DNA of 62,116 bases. Origin: Candidatus Binatia bacterium (GTDB lineage: Bacteria; Desulfobacterota; Binatia; UBA9968; JAJDTQ01). Position numbers and translations under genes: made by a program. The notes below the pieces were generated by a model. The model did no database searches and was not told the origin of the DNA. It saw nothing but the letters and a program-made list of their open reading frames with translations. The stretch covers positions 1-62,116 of the forward strand of contig JAJEAI010000012.1 in assembly GCA_022824205.1 (NCBI GenBank), in the 5' to 3' direction. This document shows, one piece after another, positions 33,577 through 42,766 of the stretch; positions within the stretch are counted from its first letter, which is position 1, and each line of letters begins with the position of its first letter.

Positions 33577-34623
33577 CTAGATCCCGTACAGCGCCCTGGC
33601 GTTGTCGTCGACGATCTTGCGGCGGGCGTCCGGCGCGACCGTCTCGTTGGCCTGGAGGATCTTCAGCGCTTCCAGTTGGCTGGAGGTGTCGGCGTGGCCG
33701 TAGTCGGAGCCGATGACGATGTGGTCCTCGCCGGCGTATTGCAGGATGTAGGGCAGATCCTCCTCGGTCTGGCAGGCCACGTAGAAGCGGTTCCGGCGCA
33801 GCACGTTCTCGTCGAGCTTGCGAGTGCCGGTGCGGTCCAGACGGGCGCCCAGGTCGGTGACGACGTAGGGGACCCAGGAGGCCGCGGCTTCGAGGAAGCC
33901 CCAGCGCAGGTCCGGGAACCTGTCCGGAACGCGGCTCAGCACCAGAGCGTGGAACGCGGTGATGATGGGCACCTTGGCCATCCACAGGGCCGTGGCGCGG
34001 GAGTGGAAGAGCCCGCTGAGGGCATGGTTGACGAGCCCCGAGTGGATGCACACCGGCATGTCGAGCCGGCTGGCTTCGGCGTAGGCCGGAAAGTAGTACT
34101 CGTCGATGGGCGTGCGCTCGCCCATGAGCCCCTGCAGCAGGAAGCCGCAGGCGCCGTTGTCCCGGCTGAAACGCAACTCCGCCAACGCCGCGTCCATGGT
34201 CAGCAGGGGCAGCGTCGCCACCCAGCGGAGCCGTCCCCTGCCCCGGCGCCAGATGTCCGCCATCCAGCGGTTGTAGGCGCGGCACATGGCCGCCTGGGTG
34301 CGCGGCCGGCTCAACGTGGCCAGACCCAGCAGAGTCGTGGGGTAGAGCACCTGGACGTCGGTACCCAACTCGTCCATGTGGCGCAGGCGCGCCTCGACGT
34401 CCGTCAACTCCGACGACTCCGGCGTGGTGCCCGACGAGGCCGGCGGGAACGCGCGCTTGGGCTCCAGGTTGCTGTCGAAGAGCCAGAAGTCGTTGCGCCG
34501 CAGCGGGTCCGACTGGTCCGCGGCTTCCAGGATCCGTGGCCGGTAGCGCCGGTCCTCGCCCTCCATGTACTCCCAGGTCTCCTCGCACTCGATGACGTGG
34601 CAATCGGCGTCGATGACCGCCAT
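33577..34623 (-). CDS. TIM-barrel amidohydrolase paralogue
   Basis: A 348-residue member of the same amidohydrolase_2 family as 31917-33068. It has AVIDADCHVIE (the first motif has Cys-His rather than His-x-His), AAMCRAYNRWMADI, VCIHSGL, and IGSDYGHADTS. It is about 35 residues shorter than its neighbour. Missing the first His of the HxH pair is seen in non-zinc or relaxed members, so activity may be metal-poor or altered. Upstream are about 105 bases before the peroxiredoxin-like gene end. Confidence 0.82.
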   Translation of the reverse strand: MAVIDADCHVIECEETWEYMEGEDRRYRPRILEAADQSDPLRRNDFWLFDSNLEPKRAFPPASSGTTPESSELTDVEARLRHMDELGTDVQVLYPTTLLGLATLSRPRTQAAMCRAYNRWMADIWRRGRGRLRWVATLPLLTMDAALAELRFSRDNGACGFLLQGLMGERTPIDEYYFPAYAEASRLDMPVCIHSGLVNHALSGLFHSRATALWMAKVPIITAFHALVLSRVPDRFPDLRWGFLEAAASWVPYVVTDLGARLDRTGTRKLDENVLRRNRFYVACQTEEDLPYILQYAGEDHIVIGSDYGHADTSSQLEALKILQANETVAPDARRKIVDDNARALYGI

Positions 34624-34729
34624 GGCTTACCCCCTTGAAGACCCTCGTAGCGGTTTGTCGCTTCGAACCGGATTCGGTTTCACGCGCACCGCCGCGCCTC
34701 GCCCGGCCCGGAACGACCGTGGGCCGGGC

Positions 34730-35236
34730 TTACGCCTGCGGGTCGTAGTCGGCCCGTAACTGCCGGGTCATGGCGCGCATGTCCGCCCGCAACTCCTCGT
34801 TGGTGGGCCGGCCGACGTAGTACCAGCCGTTGTAGATGCGGTGAACCGACAGGTCCGGCAGCAGCGAGAAGGCGTACGGGATCGCCAGGGTGCCGTGCCG
34901 CTTGTCGGTCGTGTCGACGATGTCCAGCGCCTCGATGGCCTTGAACTCCTGGTCGCTGAGAAACGGAAACGTCGCGCCGAGACCGACCCTGAGCGCGCCG
35001 TTCACCTTGGGCGGGTCGACGCTGACCACGGCGAGCCGGGAATAGCTGACGGGAAGCTCTTCCTGAAGAATGACCAGGTGGCGCAACTGCACCACGCACT
35101 TCCCTCACCAATAGCCCCGGTAGAACACCACGATAAGCGGGAACTTGCCCTCGGTGATCTCGGACAGCTTCAGCTCCTTGCCGTTCTGGTCCTCGAGGGC
35201 CAGATCGGGGAACTTCGCGCCTACGGTTTGGTTCAT
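34730..35236 (-). CDS. Peroxiredoxin-like selenoprotein (AhpC/TSA family), UGA at the active site
   Basis: A 168-residue thioredoxin-fold peroxidase or reductase if the TGA at 35105-35107 is read as selenocysteine. ATG at 35236 follows AAGGAGG and reads MNQTVGAKFPDLAL then FPLIVVFYRGYW. At the peroxidatic position comes TGA, then GKC, giving U44-G-K-C47. The same frame then runs uninterrupted (VVQLRHLVILQEELP, VVSVDPP, FPFLSD, YYVGRPT) to the stop at 34730. Homologues usually have FYRGYWC..C here, so Sec replaces exactly the catalytic Cys. A hairpin with the right geometry follows the UGA. The alternative is a Cys-to-stop nonsense mutation leaving two fragments. Confidence 0.78.
35078..35095 (-). 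promoter_or_regulatory. SECIS-like hairpin downstream of the UGA
   Basis: On the mRNA strand GUGGUGC pairs with GCGCCAC (7 pairs, one G-U) around an AGUU loop. The loop starts 16 bases after the UGA and has G at its second position. These features match the published bacterial SECIS rules (stem of several pairs, small loop with an early G, 16-37 bases from UGA). Whether SelB recognises it cannot be seen here. Confidence 0.6.
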
Positions 35237-35250
35237 GATGTGCCTCCTTG

Positions 35251-35450
35251 AAGTATCGCTGGTGTTGCATCTCACGGACAGGTTCACTTGCGAAGATGCG
35301 TCGGATCGTGCCGGATGTCTTGTCGTCGGCAAGGCCCGATGACCGTAGGGGCGACCGCGGTCGCCCCGGTGGCGCACAAGACCAACCCCACATGGGGCCG
35401 ACCTGTACGATGACCGTAGGGGCGACCCGCGGTCGCCCCGGTGCCGTACC
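35251..35450. repeat. Diverged relative of the 36.6-kb MITE-like element, with two GC palindromes
   Basis: The sequence from about 35259 (GGTGTTGCATCTCACGGACAG, degenerate) through TTGTCGTCGGCAAGGC parallels the left half of the element at 36646. It is followed by two copies of a palindrome GGGGCGACC(C)GCGGTCGCCCC at about 35347 and 35418. A third copy lies inside the 36.6-kb element. No gene is present between the enolase-family gene and the peroxiredoxin-like gene. Confidence 0.6.
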
Positions 35451-35451
35451 G

Positions 35452-36555
35452 CTACGGCGCGGGCGCGCCCCAGCGCTCCAACTCCGTTGGATCAAGCTCG
35501 GCGCCGAGCCCCGGCGCGTCCGGCACCGGCACCCATCCGCCACTCTCGTCGAGCGGCCGGGTCACCACGTCCCCGCCCATCTTGAGCGGACCCACAGACT
35601 CGCACCCCTCCATGAGGTTGGCGCAGCTTGCGGCCACGTGCAACTCCGCCAGCGTGTTGAGCGTCAGACCGAAACCGTGTCCGATGACGCAGCGGATGCC
35701 CGCGGCCTCGGCCATGTTCACCATGCGCACGGTGCGGGTGATGCCGCCCTGCTTCATCACCTTGACCTTGACGATGTCGGCGGCTTCCTTCCGGATCACC
35801 TCCACCAGAGTCTCGGGGCCGACGATGGACTCATCCGCCATCACCGGCATTTCGACGGCGCGCCGCACCCGCGCCAGACCCGCGTAGTCCGACCGGGCCA
35901 CCGGCTGCTCCAGCAACGCCACGTCCAGGGGCGCCAGCGCCTTGCCCAACCGGATGGACTCGTCCACGCCGTAACTCTCGTTGGCGTCCACCCGGAGCTG
36001 CATCTCCGGTCCGACGGCGCCGCGCACCGCCGCCACCCGGTCGCGGTCGGCTTCCACGCCCGAGCCCAGCTTGATCTTCACCGAGCGGAAACCGGCATCG
36101 CGCCAGCACACGGCATCCCGCGCGGCCTCGTCCGGCTCCAGCATGCCGATCCAGCCGTTGAGCCGCACCTTGTCCCGGAGCCGTCCGCCCAGAAGCGAGT
36201 GCACCGGCTGGTCCAGGGCCTTGCCCTTGAGGTCGAAAAGGGCCATCTCCAGCGCGGCCTTGGCGTCCAGGTGGCGCGGCAGGGCGCGGTCCATGAGGTC
36301 CAATGCGGCGGAAATGTTCAAGGGATCACGGCCCACAAGGCCCGGCGCCAAGTTCCGCACCGCCTTCAGGGTTTCGGCAAAGCTCTCCTCCGAGTGGCCG
36401 GGATCGGGATCGACGTTGCCCAGACCCACAGGACCCTCGTCCGTGTATACGCGCACCACGACGCTGTCCTGGTGGGTCTTGACGTCGTGGGCGTTGCGGA
36501 ACACGCCCTTCAGCGGGATCCGCAGGGGATGGATGTCGATGGCGGTGATCTTCAT
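35452..36555 (-). CDS. Mandelate racemase/muconate lactonizing enzyme family protein (enolase superfamily)
   Basis: A 367-residue enolase-superfamily enzyme of the MLE subgroup. The base motif is VKIKLG (KxK), metal ligands are in RVDANES (Asp), LEQPV (Glu) and MADES (Asp), and the second catalytic lysine is in VKVMKQGG. Two opposed lysines fit racemases, epimerases and cycloisomerases. Neighbours give no pathway. A dipeptide epimerase, muconate cycloisomerase or o-succinylbenzoate-like role are all compatible. Confidence 0.85.
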   Translation of the reverse strand: MKITAIDIHPLRIPLKGVFRNAHDVKTHQDSVVVRVYTDEGPVGLGNVDPDPGHSEESFAETLKAVRNLAPGLVGRDPLNISAALDLMDRALPRHLDAKAALEMALFDLKGKALDQPVHSLLGGRLRDKVRLNGWIGMLEPDEAARDAVCWRDAGFRSVKIKLGSGVEADRDRVAAVRGAVGPEMQLRVDANESYGVDESIRLGKALAPLDVALLEQPVARSDYAGLARVRRAVEMPVMADESIVGPETLVEVIRKEAADIVKVKVMKQGGITRTVRMVNMAEAAGIRCVIGHGFGLTLNTLAELHVAASCANLMEGCESVGPLKMGGDVVTRPLDESGGWVPVPDAPGLGAELDPTELERWGAPAP

Positions 36556-36645
36556 GCCTCTGGATGCCGGCGGGCGCCCCGTTTCACTTGCGCCCCGGCG
36601 CGGGTTCCTGAATCATACCCGCAACCGCCCGGTTGGGCGAACGAT

Positions 36646-36854
36646 CTAGTGTTGTGTCTCACAAACAGGTTTGCAAAGATGCGCAGGATTTTCTGTCGTC
36701 GGCAAGGCGCGATGACTCGTAGGGGCGACCCGCGGTCGCCCCAGTGGCGGGTACCACGCGAGGAAGGCCCCGGGTCAAGCCCGGGGTGACGTAACGCAGC
36801 CGACGACAAAAAGACAAGCAGATTTGTAAACCTGTTTGTGAGACACAACACTAG
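36646..36854. mobile_element. MITE-like non-coding element with terminal inverted repeats
   Basis: A 209-base element is bounded by inverted termini of about 27 bases: CTAGTGTTGTGTCTCACAAA at the left and its reverse complement TTTGTGAGACACAACACTAG at the right. The termini extend inward through CAGGTTT/AAACCTG. The interior has TTGTCGTCGGC-like sequence on both arms, a GGGGCGACCCGCGGTCGCCCC palindrome and a GGCCCCGGGTCAAGCCCGGGG palindrome, and no gene. The outermost CTAG may be a target duplication or part of the repeat. Confidence 0.8.
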
Positions 36855-36944
36855 CGTCCTGTCCGGCCAACAACGAAAATCCTCCGCGGGTTGTCGTGCG
36901 AATAAACAAAAAAACCGGATGGGACACACCACGGAGGAGTACGA

Positions 36945-37814
36945 ATGACTACCGCCGCAAGGCTTCGGGAGGCAATGGCGGAGGACGGCTGCCTGAGCGT
37001 TCCCGGCGTCCACGATGCCTTGACCGCGCTGCTCGCGGAACGGGCGGGCTTCCGGGTCGCGCTGCTGGGCGGCAACGCCACCACCGCCAGCCTGCTGGGC
37101 CTTCCCGACCTCGGGTTCCTCTCCGCTGACTTGCTCATCGCGCACGTGCGCAACCTGAGCCACGTGCTGCACATTCCACTGCTGGTGGACGCGGACACGG
37201 GTTTCGGCGGACCGCTTCAGGTGCACCGCGGCGTCGAGGCCCTGGAGCACGCGGGTGCGGCGGCGGTTCAGATCGAGGACCAAACTCCGGCCAAGCGGTG
37301 CGGGTTGCTGGGGGGCGGACACCCGCTCGTTGCGACGGAGGAGATGGTGGAGAAAGTCGCGGCGGCATGCGCCGCGCGCAAGGACCCCGACACCGTCATC
37401 GTCGCGCGCACCCTGGCGTGTTCCTCGGGCGGCCTCGACGAGGCCATCCGGCGCGGCCGCGCCTACCACGAGGCCGGCGCCGACGCGGTCTTCGTGCAGG
37501 TGCCGGGCGCCATCGAGGAACTGCGGGAAATCCGCCGCGGCGTTCCCGGTCCGCTGGTGGTGAACATGGACGAAACCCTTCCGGCGTCGAACCTGAACGT
37601 GAGCGACGCGGGAGCGGAGGGGTTCAAGTTGGCGCTGTTTCCCGGAGCCGCCCGTTACACGCTGGTGAAGACCGTCAGCGACGTCTTGGCAGCGTTGCAC
37701 GAGGCAGGCACGACCCGGAACTTCCGCGGGCAAATGGCGTCCCTGGACGAGTACCACGACGTGCTACGGATGGACCAGTTTCTGGACCTCGAGCGCATGC
37801 TCGCAAAGCCGTAG
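36945..37814 (+). CDS. Isocitrate lyase/PEP mutase superfamily enzyme (lyase-like)
   Basis: A 289-residue member of the 2-methylisocitrate lyase branch. It has LLVDADTGFGGPLQVHRGVEALE with the Mg-binding Asp pair, AAVQIEDQ, and the mobile-loop motif as AKRCGLLGGG instead of KRCGH. The catalytic Cys is kept while the following His is lost. The ATG at 36945 follows GGAGGAGTAC. It differs from the protein at 17545-18396, which lacks the Cys motif. It may cleave a methyl- or alkyl-malate-type substrate. No methylcitrate cycle genes are near. Confidence 0.78.
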   Translation: MTTAARLREAMAEDGCLSVPGVHDALTALLAERAGFRVALLGGNATTASLLGLPDLGFLSADLLIAHVRNLSHVLHIPLLVDADTGFGGPLQVHRGVEALEHAGAAAVQIEDQTPAKRCGLLGGGHPLVATEEMVEKVAAACAARKDPDTVIVARTLACSSGGLDEAIRRGRAYHEAGADAVFVQVPGAIEELREIRRGVPGPLVVNMDETLPASNLNVSDAGAEGFKLALFPGAARYTLVKTVSDVLAALHEAGTTRNFRGQMASLDEYHDVLRMDQFLDLERMLAKP

Positions 37815-38158
37815 GCGCGGGCCGCGAGCAACCACCACAGAAGGCACCAACGACAACATCCTGCACTTCGTCCAGCGGGTCCCCAAATAGTGAGACATTT
37901 TCGGTTGTCCTTGACAGAGCCCCGCCGAATACACCTGTTCACCCCTCAAATAGATGGCGTCAACCGACAAGCAAGCTACTACCGTCATTCTCGGAATCGG
38001 TGAGAGTGAATTCGAATTCCGTCGAAGAGGCAAATAGTTTATGCTCGGAACCCTTGTGGTTGTCGTGTGCGGGCGGGGAACTCGCGAAAAGGTCTATGGC
38101 GAACTCAAGGGCGGTGTAACATCGAGGATGTTGAGGATAGTTGGTCAGGAGTATGGAA
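37815..38158. other. Intergenic stretch with nothing recognisable
   Basis: Between the lyase-like gene and the large lipoprotein gene there is no gene, repeat unit or convincing promoter that I can see. A lone TTGACA at 37911 lacks a matching -10. The likely ribosome-binding site of the next gene is AGGAG at 38147-38151. Confidence 0.6.
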
Positions 38159-41100
38159 ATGCGCTCAATCCTGTTGTTGTCGCGGTCAAGTCGATCAAGT
38201 CGGCCAGACGTACGTTTCTTGTTCCCTCGATTCCAGCAGCCACTACTGCTCGCTACCGGAGGGCTGCTCGTCGCTATACTGTCGGCGTGCACAGTTGGTG
38301 GCAGTGGACCGAACGGACCCGCATCCACAACGGGACATGGTGGCCACGACCTTGGCCGCATCGTTCTCCCGTCGTTAGGGGCATTGGACGATACCCGCGC
38401 GGCGTCCGCTCCCTCCCCGGTCAACCTGTTGGCAGAAGATGATGCGTCCGGCGCGACGTTCGCCGACCTGCCAACTGGGGGCGCAGCATCACGTCCTGTA
38501 CAGTTTCCGAGCGAATGGGCCGCGAGCGAACGACATCCACGAAAGCTGGCTCGATCGGACAAAACCGTCCCTGCTCTGAACGAGCTTTCCGGAACGGTCA
38601 CGCGCCAGTTGCTGCTCCAGATGGATCAAACCGACGGCAAGCCAGTCTCATCCGGCAGCCTGGGCGATGCAAGCAGCGTAGACTCTCAAGGCAATGCCTG
38701 GAACCGGAGCGTCACCCTGTCCTCACGGAACCGGCGCGATGTTGCGGTGAACCAAGCTATCAACGCACGGTACGTCAGTGACGATCTATTGTTCGATTGG
38801 ACCAACCTCGCGTCGGAGACAGCCGAAACGCTCACCACCGGCACCGACCCGGAGTCACCGGGCTATCGTGACTCCGTGACCCCGATACCCGGCTCGTCCG
38901 ACTGGAAGGGCGTCGAGTACCACTTCGTCGTCGATGAGTCCGTTGTCAATGATACGCACACTCACACGTTCCGGAGCCGGCACTATTCGATCCTCATTTC
39001 CGACATCGAGGACAACGACGACACCGACTATATGGCCGGCGCGCTATCCATATCGCTCCTCGATCCCGGCTACTTCGTACCCGGCCATCCCTCCTTTACA
39101 GCCGCCGTCAGCGGCAACGACCCGTTCCGGGTGGAGAGGTTCGGGTCCCTTGAAGGCGGAGCGACGTATACCGGTGATGCAATCGGCGTGTACGGATCGG
39201 CACGCGCGACTCCGGCGTTCCGATACTTCACCGCCGACGTCAAGTTGACAACCGTGTTCCGTCCGAACCAGGCGTGGATGTGGGGGACCATCACCGACGG
39301 CAGGGATACCGCCAACGACGAGCTTCTCTTCGAGGGTCTGGCGCTGAGGCGCCGCTACCGGGAACCCGATGATTCCTTCTTCGAGCACAAGACGGCGGGA
39401 GTCATCGACGGGCGATACTTCGAAGGCCGCTGGGGCATCCAGTTCCTCGGTAACGGCGAAACTTCGGCCGATCTTCCGGGTTCGGTTGCCGGAACGTTCA
39501 GTGCTCAAGCGGTCGGCGATGAGGGCGAGAGCCTGGTCGGGATCTTCGGCGCATATGACCGGGGCGACGGCGCCGACATCGGAGAAGGCAACACAACCGG
39601 TACCCTGCCGGCGGAGGCCGTAGACACGGTTTCCCTCGGAGGCCGCGCCACGTACGAGGGCGACGCGACCGGCCACTACACGGCGAGGGGCACTGCCGGC
39701 GCAGTCGAGCGTTTCGGCGCCAGGGTCCGGTTAACCGCGGACTTCCGTGACAACTACGTGTGGGGCGTCCTCACCGACGGCAAGGACGACACTACCAACG
39801 AAGCCGTCTTTGAACGGCTCCGGCTTGAGCCCGTGGCGGCGCTGTCGGACGGCTCCTCGCGTTTTAACGGTCAACTTGTCGGCACCATTGCCGGCGAGCC
39901 GGTCACCGGCGACTGGAGCGGTCGATTCACGGCCCGCGGAGGCCTGCCTATCGAGTCTCGGCCGGGCGTCACCGGAGCGTTTCGCATCGACGGATGGGAG
40001 CCCATTGACGGAAGCGTGTCCTGGACCTTCGGCACGGACTATCGGGGTCACACAAGCCGGAAGATCCTGGCCCTCAACGGACTGGCCGACGGATCGGGGA
40101 GGGACTTGCTGAAACGCATGCGCGATGCTGCAGGAGACCTTCTCTCGAACGCGGATGCAGCCGCCAACCGAGGGAGTGACGCCGCTGGCGCTCTCTGGAA
40201 CACCGGTGTCACCCAGTCGTCACTCAACCGGACCAGCGGAAGAGACCTCCTGATGAACCAAGCGCTCAACGCGCGGTTCGTGGATGATGACCTCGTGTTC
40301 GAGAGAAGCAATCTTGCGTCGCTGACGTCCGCGACGTTCCTTACGGAAGCCGACCCCGCGTCACCGGGGTACCGCAGGACGATCTCACCGGTTCTCGGGG
40401 CACCCGCCTGGAAGGGTGTCGAGTATCTTCGCGTGGTGGACGAACCACGCGAACGCTGGAACTACTCGATCTTCGTCTCCGACATCGAGAGCAACGATGA
40501 CACCGACTACCTGGCCGCAGGCCTGTCGGTGTGGCTTCCCGAGGCCGGCGACCCTGACCGGGCACTGCCCTCTTTAACGATTGTCGCCGGCGGCAGTGAT
40601 CCCTTTCAAGTTGGAAACACTGGATCCTTGAGGGGCACGATGACCTACGTGGGAGACGCGTTCGGACTCTACGGGTCAGAAAGCACCACTCCGACGTTCC
40701 GGTACTTTAACGCGGATTTCAGGTTGACCGCTCAGTTTTCCAACGATCGCTTCAAAGCGTGGGGGGTTGTAACCGAAGGCAGAGATACGAGCACCAATGA
40801 ACGCATTTTCAGTGGTCTGGCATTGGATACCGCGTGGAAACTGGCCGATGAGGCCGCCTTTTTCGAGAGCACCGTTAGCGGCGTCGGGAACGGCAAGTAC
40901 TTCCGCGGAGCTTGGGGCGCTCAACTCTTCGGCAACGGCGAATCGACCACAGACCTGCCGAACTCCCTGGCCGGGACGTTTGGCGCGGCAACAGAAGACG
41001 GCGACCGCGAAATCGTGGTCGGAGTATTCGGCGCGTACAACGAGGATCTCACACGGATGCCTTCCGGCCACGGGCTCACGGAAGGGAGGATCGTGCTCGA

Positions 41101-42766
41101 CCCAGGCGGTTCGGTCGAGCGCGACGATGTGAACATCTCGTGTGCGGAGGGAAACTTGGCCTGTATCGTGACCGTCGCCGAGGACGGCGCGGCCTTCTAC
41201 GACAGGAACGGCGGTGTTCCAACCGTGTACCCCGTGCACGGGCACGGGACCCATTGGCAGGACAACCCATTCGCGGAAGACCTGCTCGACCATTGGAATG
41301 ACTCAAGACAGCCGCGGACGGCGATGGCACTATCGGGCCTCCGCGATACGGACGCTACTCAGCGAACGGGCGATCTCGAGGCGTTGATTGAGGCAACCGA
41401 AGACGATTCTTCGACGGTGGGCATCCGGTTGCGAACTGTCGCAGCCGAAGACGTCGAAGTCATCGGTGAACGGGACGGCATCACTCACGGACAATGGAAG
41501 GGGGGCCCCGCGGGCACCTTCAGCATCCAGTTCGACTGGCAGTTCGCCGAAGATGTCGACAGGGTGGCGCGAGCCCGGATGGAGCGCGCCGGCAAGTCGT
41601 GGTCCTGGCGCATACTGGACGATTTTGAGCCGCATGTACTAGAAGGCGGAAAGAGGTTTCCGTACCGTAACGATGACGACGAATTGGTGTGGCTCACCTT
41701 GGCCGAAGACATCCACGTGGACGACCTTCTCATCGTCGTCGTAGGGCTCGGTGAAAACGGTTCCGCGTGGTCCTCGACCCGAGACCGGGTAGCGACCGAC
41801 GACGACTATGAGCCCCGTTGGAGCATCTTCGGTCTGCCACGAAACCGTCACAAGGAAACCTCCACGTTGGCTCACGAAATCGGGCATGGTCTCGGGATGA
41901 CGGCCTCGAATGGCCGCTATCCGTCCATCGAGCGCTACACCAACAAGGAGGACCAGACCTTCACCGGGCCGAAGGCGATGAAGGCCAACGGTGGCCTCCC
42001 GGTTCCTTTTCAGTGGGCGTATTCGAACGAAAAGCCCGGACCTTATGAACCCGTGCTCCCGGGCAGTCCCGGGGCGGAGGTGAGCCAAAGCCACCTGAAC
42101 GTCTGCACCTCCATCATGTCGTATTGCCGCGACCGCACAGTGACGTACGGTCCATCCGAGCTCGACTTGGCGTTCCTTGACGACATCGGCTACGACATCC
42201 TCGACGCCGAGACCGCTTCCAGACCGGAGGTGTACGGGTACGGGGCCTGGGGAACCTACAGCGCCTGGGGGGCGGGCGTACAACGCACGATCCGTTACGA
42301 GAGCGGCGACCCGACCATCGACCTGTCACAGGGTGGGATCATCGTTGACGCACACGACACGCTGCACGCCGCCGCGGATGCATTCGGCAAGGCTCCCGGG
42401 GAGACACTGGCCGACACGCACGCCGACATGGATAGAGTGACTTGGTCCGGCTCTCTCATCGGGATCGACCTCGGCAACGACATGTTGCCGCCGGTGTTCG
42501 GGGACGCGGAGCTGACCGTGGACCTCTCGACCCGCCAAGGCACGGCCCTGTTCGACGAACTCACCGTACATATCAACGGCACATCGAGCGCCTTCCGGGC
42601 CGACAGCCTGGAATACACCGTCACTGTCGACGAGAACTCCTTCTCGGACGCGGAAGGGCGCCTGCAAGGCGACTTCTTCGGTCCTGCCCACGAAGAGATG
42701 GCCGGTGTACTCGATGACCGGAGCGCCGACGTCAACCTCCTCGCCGGCTTCGGCGGCAAGCGATGA
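38159..42766 (+). CDS. Large surface lipoprotein with duplicated modules and a metzincin-like domain
   Basis: A 1535-residue protein. The ATG at 38159 follows AGGAG and gives a signal peptide with lipobox LSAC (Cys44). Two related modules follow, beginning around nucleotides 38730 and 40215. Each has MNQALNARFV/VNQAINARYV, ASPGYR, WKGVEYxxVVDE, SDIExNDDTDY and a DPFxV..GSL motif. They end in TFRYF-type strands and GTFxAxxxDxxxxxVGIFGAY, which resemble TbpB-like beta-barrel domains. The C-terminal part has HEIGHGLGM (His1239, Glu1240, His1243) and a later SIMSYC Met-turn (Met1320), as in metzincin proteases. The usual third ligand position holds Ala. Family unknown; surface protease or adhesin is a guess. 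Confidence 0.7.
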   Translation: MRSILLLSRSSRSSRPDVRFLFPRFQQPLLLATGGLLVAILSACTVGGSGPNGPASTTGHGGHDLGRIVLPSLGALDDTRAASAPSPVNLLAEDDASGATFADLPTGGAASRPVQFPSEWAASERHPRKLARSDKTVPALNELSGTVTRQLLLQMDQTDGKPVSSGSLGDASSVDSQGNAWNRSVTLSSRNRRDVAVNQAINARYVSDDLLFDWTNLASETAETLTTGTDPESPGYRDSVTPIPGSSDWKGVEYHFVVDESVVNDTHTHTFRSRHYSILISDIEDNDDTDYMAGALSISLLDPGYFVPGHPSFTAAVSGNDPFRVERFGSLEGGATYTGDAIGVYGSARATPAFRYFTADVKLTTVFRPNQAWMWGTITDGRDTANDELLFEGLALRRRYREPDDSFFEHKTAGVIDGRYFEGRWGIQFLGNGETSADLPGSVAGTFSAQAVGDEGESLVGIFGAYDRGDGADIGEGNTTGTLPAEAVDTVSLGGRATYEGDATGHYTARGTAGAVERFGARVRLTADFRDNYVWGVLTDGKDDTTNEAVFERLRLEPVAALSDGSSRFNGQLVGTIAGEPVTGDWSGRFTARGGLPIESRPGVTGAFRIDGWEPIDGSVSWTFGTDYRGHTSRKILALNGLADGSGRDLLKRMRDAAGDLLSNADAAANRGSDAAGALWNTGVTQSSLNRTSGRDLLMNQALNARFVDDDLVFERSNLASLTSATFLTEADPASPGYRRTISPVLGAPAWKGVEYLRVVDEPRERWNYSIFVSDIESNDDTDYLAAGLSVWLPEAGDPDRALPSLTIVAGGSDPFQVGNTGSLRGTMTYVGDAFGLYGSESTTPTFRYFNADFRLTAQFSNDRFKAWGVVTEGRDTSTNERIFSGLALDTAWKLADEAAFFESTVSGVGNGKYFRGAWGAQLFGNGESTTDLPNSLAGTFGAATEDGDREIVVGVFGAYNEDLTRMPSGHGLTEGRIVLDPGGSVERDDVNISCAEGNLACIVTVAEDGAAFYDRNGGVPTVYPVHGHGTHWQDNPFAEDLLDHWNDSRQPRTAMALSGLRDTDATQRTGDLEALIEATEDDSSTVGIRLRTVAAEDVEVIGERDGITHGQWKGGPAGTFSIQFDWQFAEDVDRVARARMERAGKSWSWRILDDFEPHVLEGGKRFPYRNDDDELVWLTLAEDIHVDDLLIVVVGLGENGSAWSSTRDRVATDDDYEPRWSIFGLPRNRHKETSTLAHEIGHGLGMTASNGRYPSIERYTNKEDQTFTGPKAMKANGGLPVPFQWAYSNEKPGPYEPVLPGSPGAEVSQSHLNVCTSIMSYCRDRTVTYGPSELDLAFLDDIGYDILDAETASRPEVYGYGAWGTYSAWGAGVQRTIRYESGDPTIDLSQGGIIVDAHDTLHAAADAFGKAPGETLADTHADMDRVTWSGSLIGIDLGNDMLPPVFGDAELTVDLSTRQGTALFDELTVHINGTSSAFRADSLEYTVTVDENSFSDAEGRLQGDFFGPAHEEMAGVLDDRSADVNLLAGFGGKR

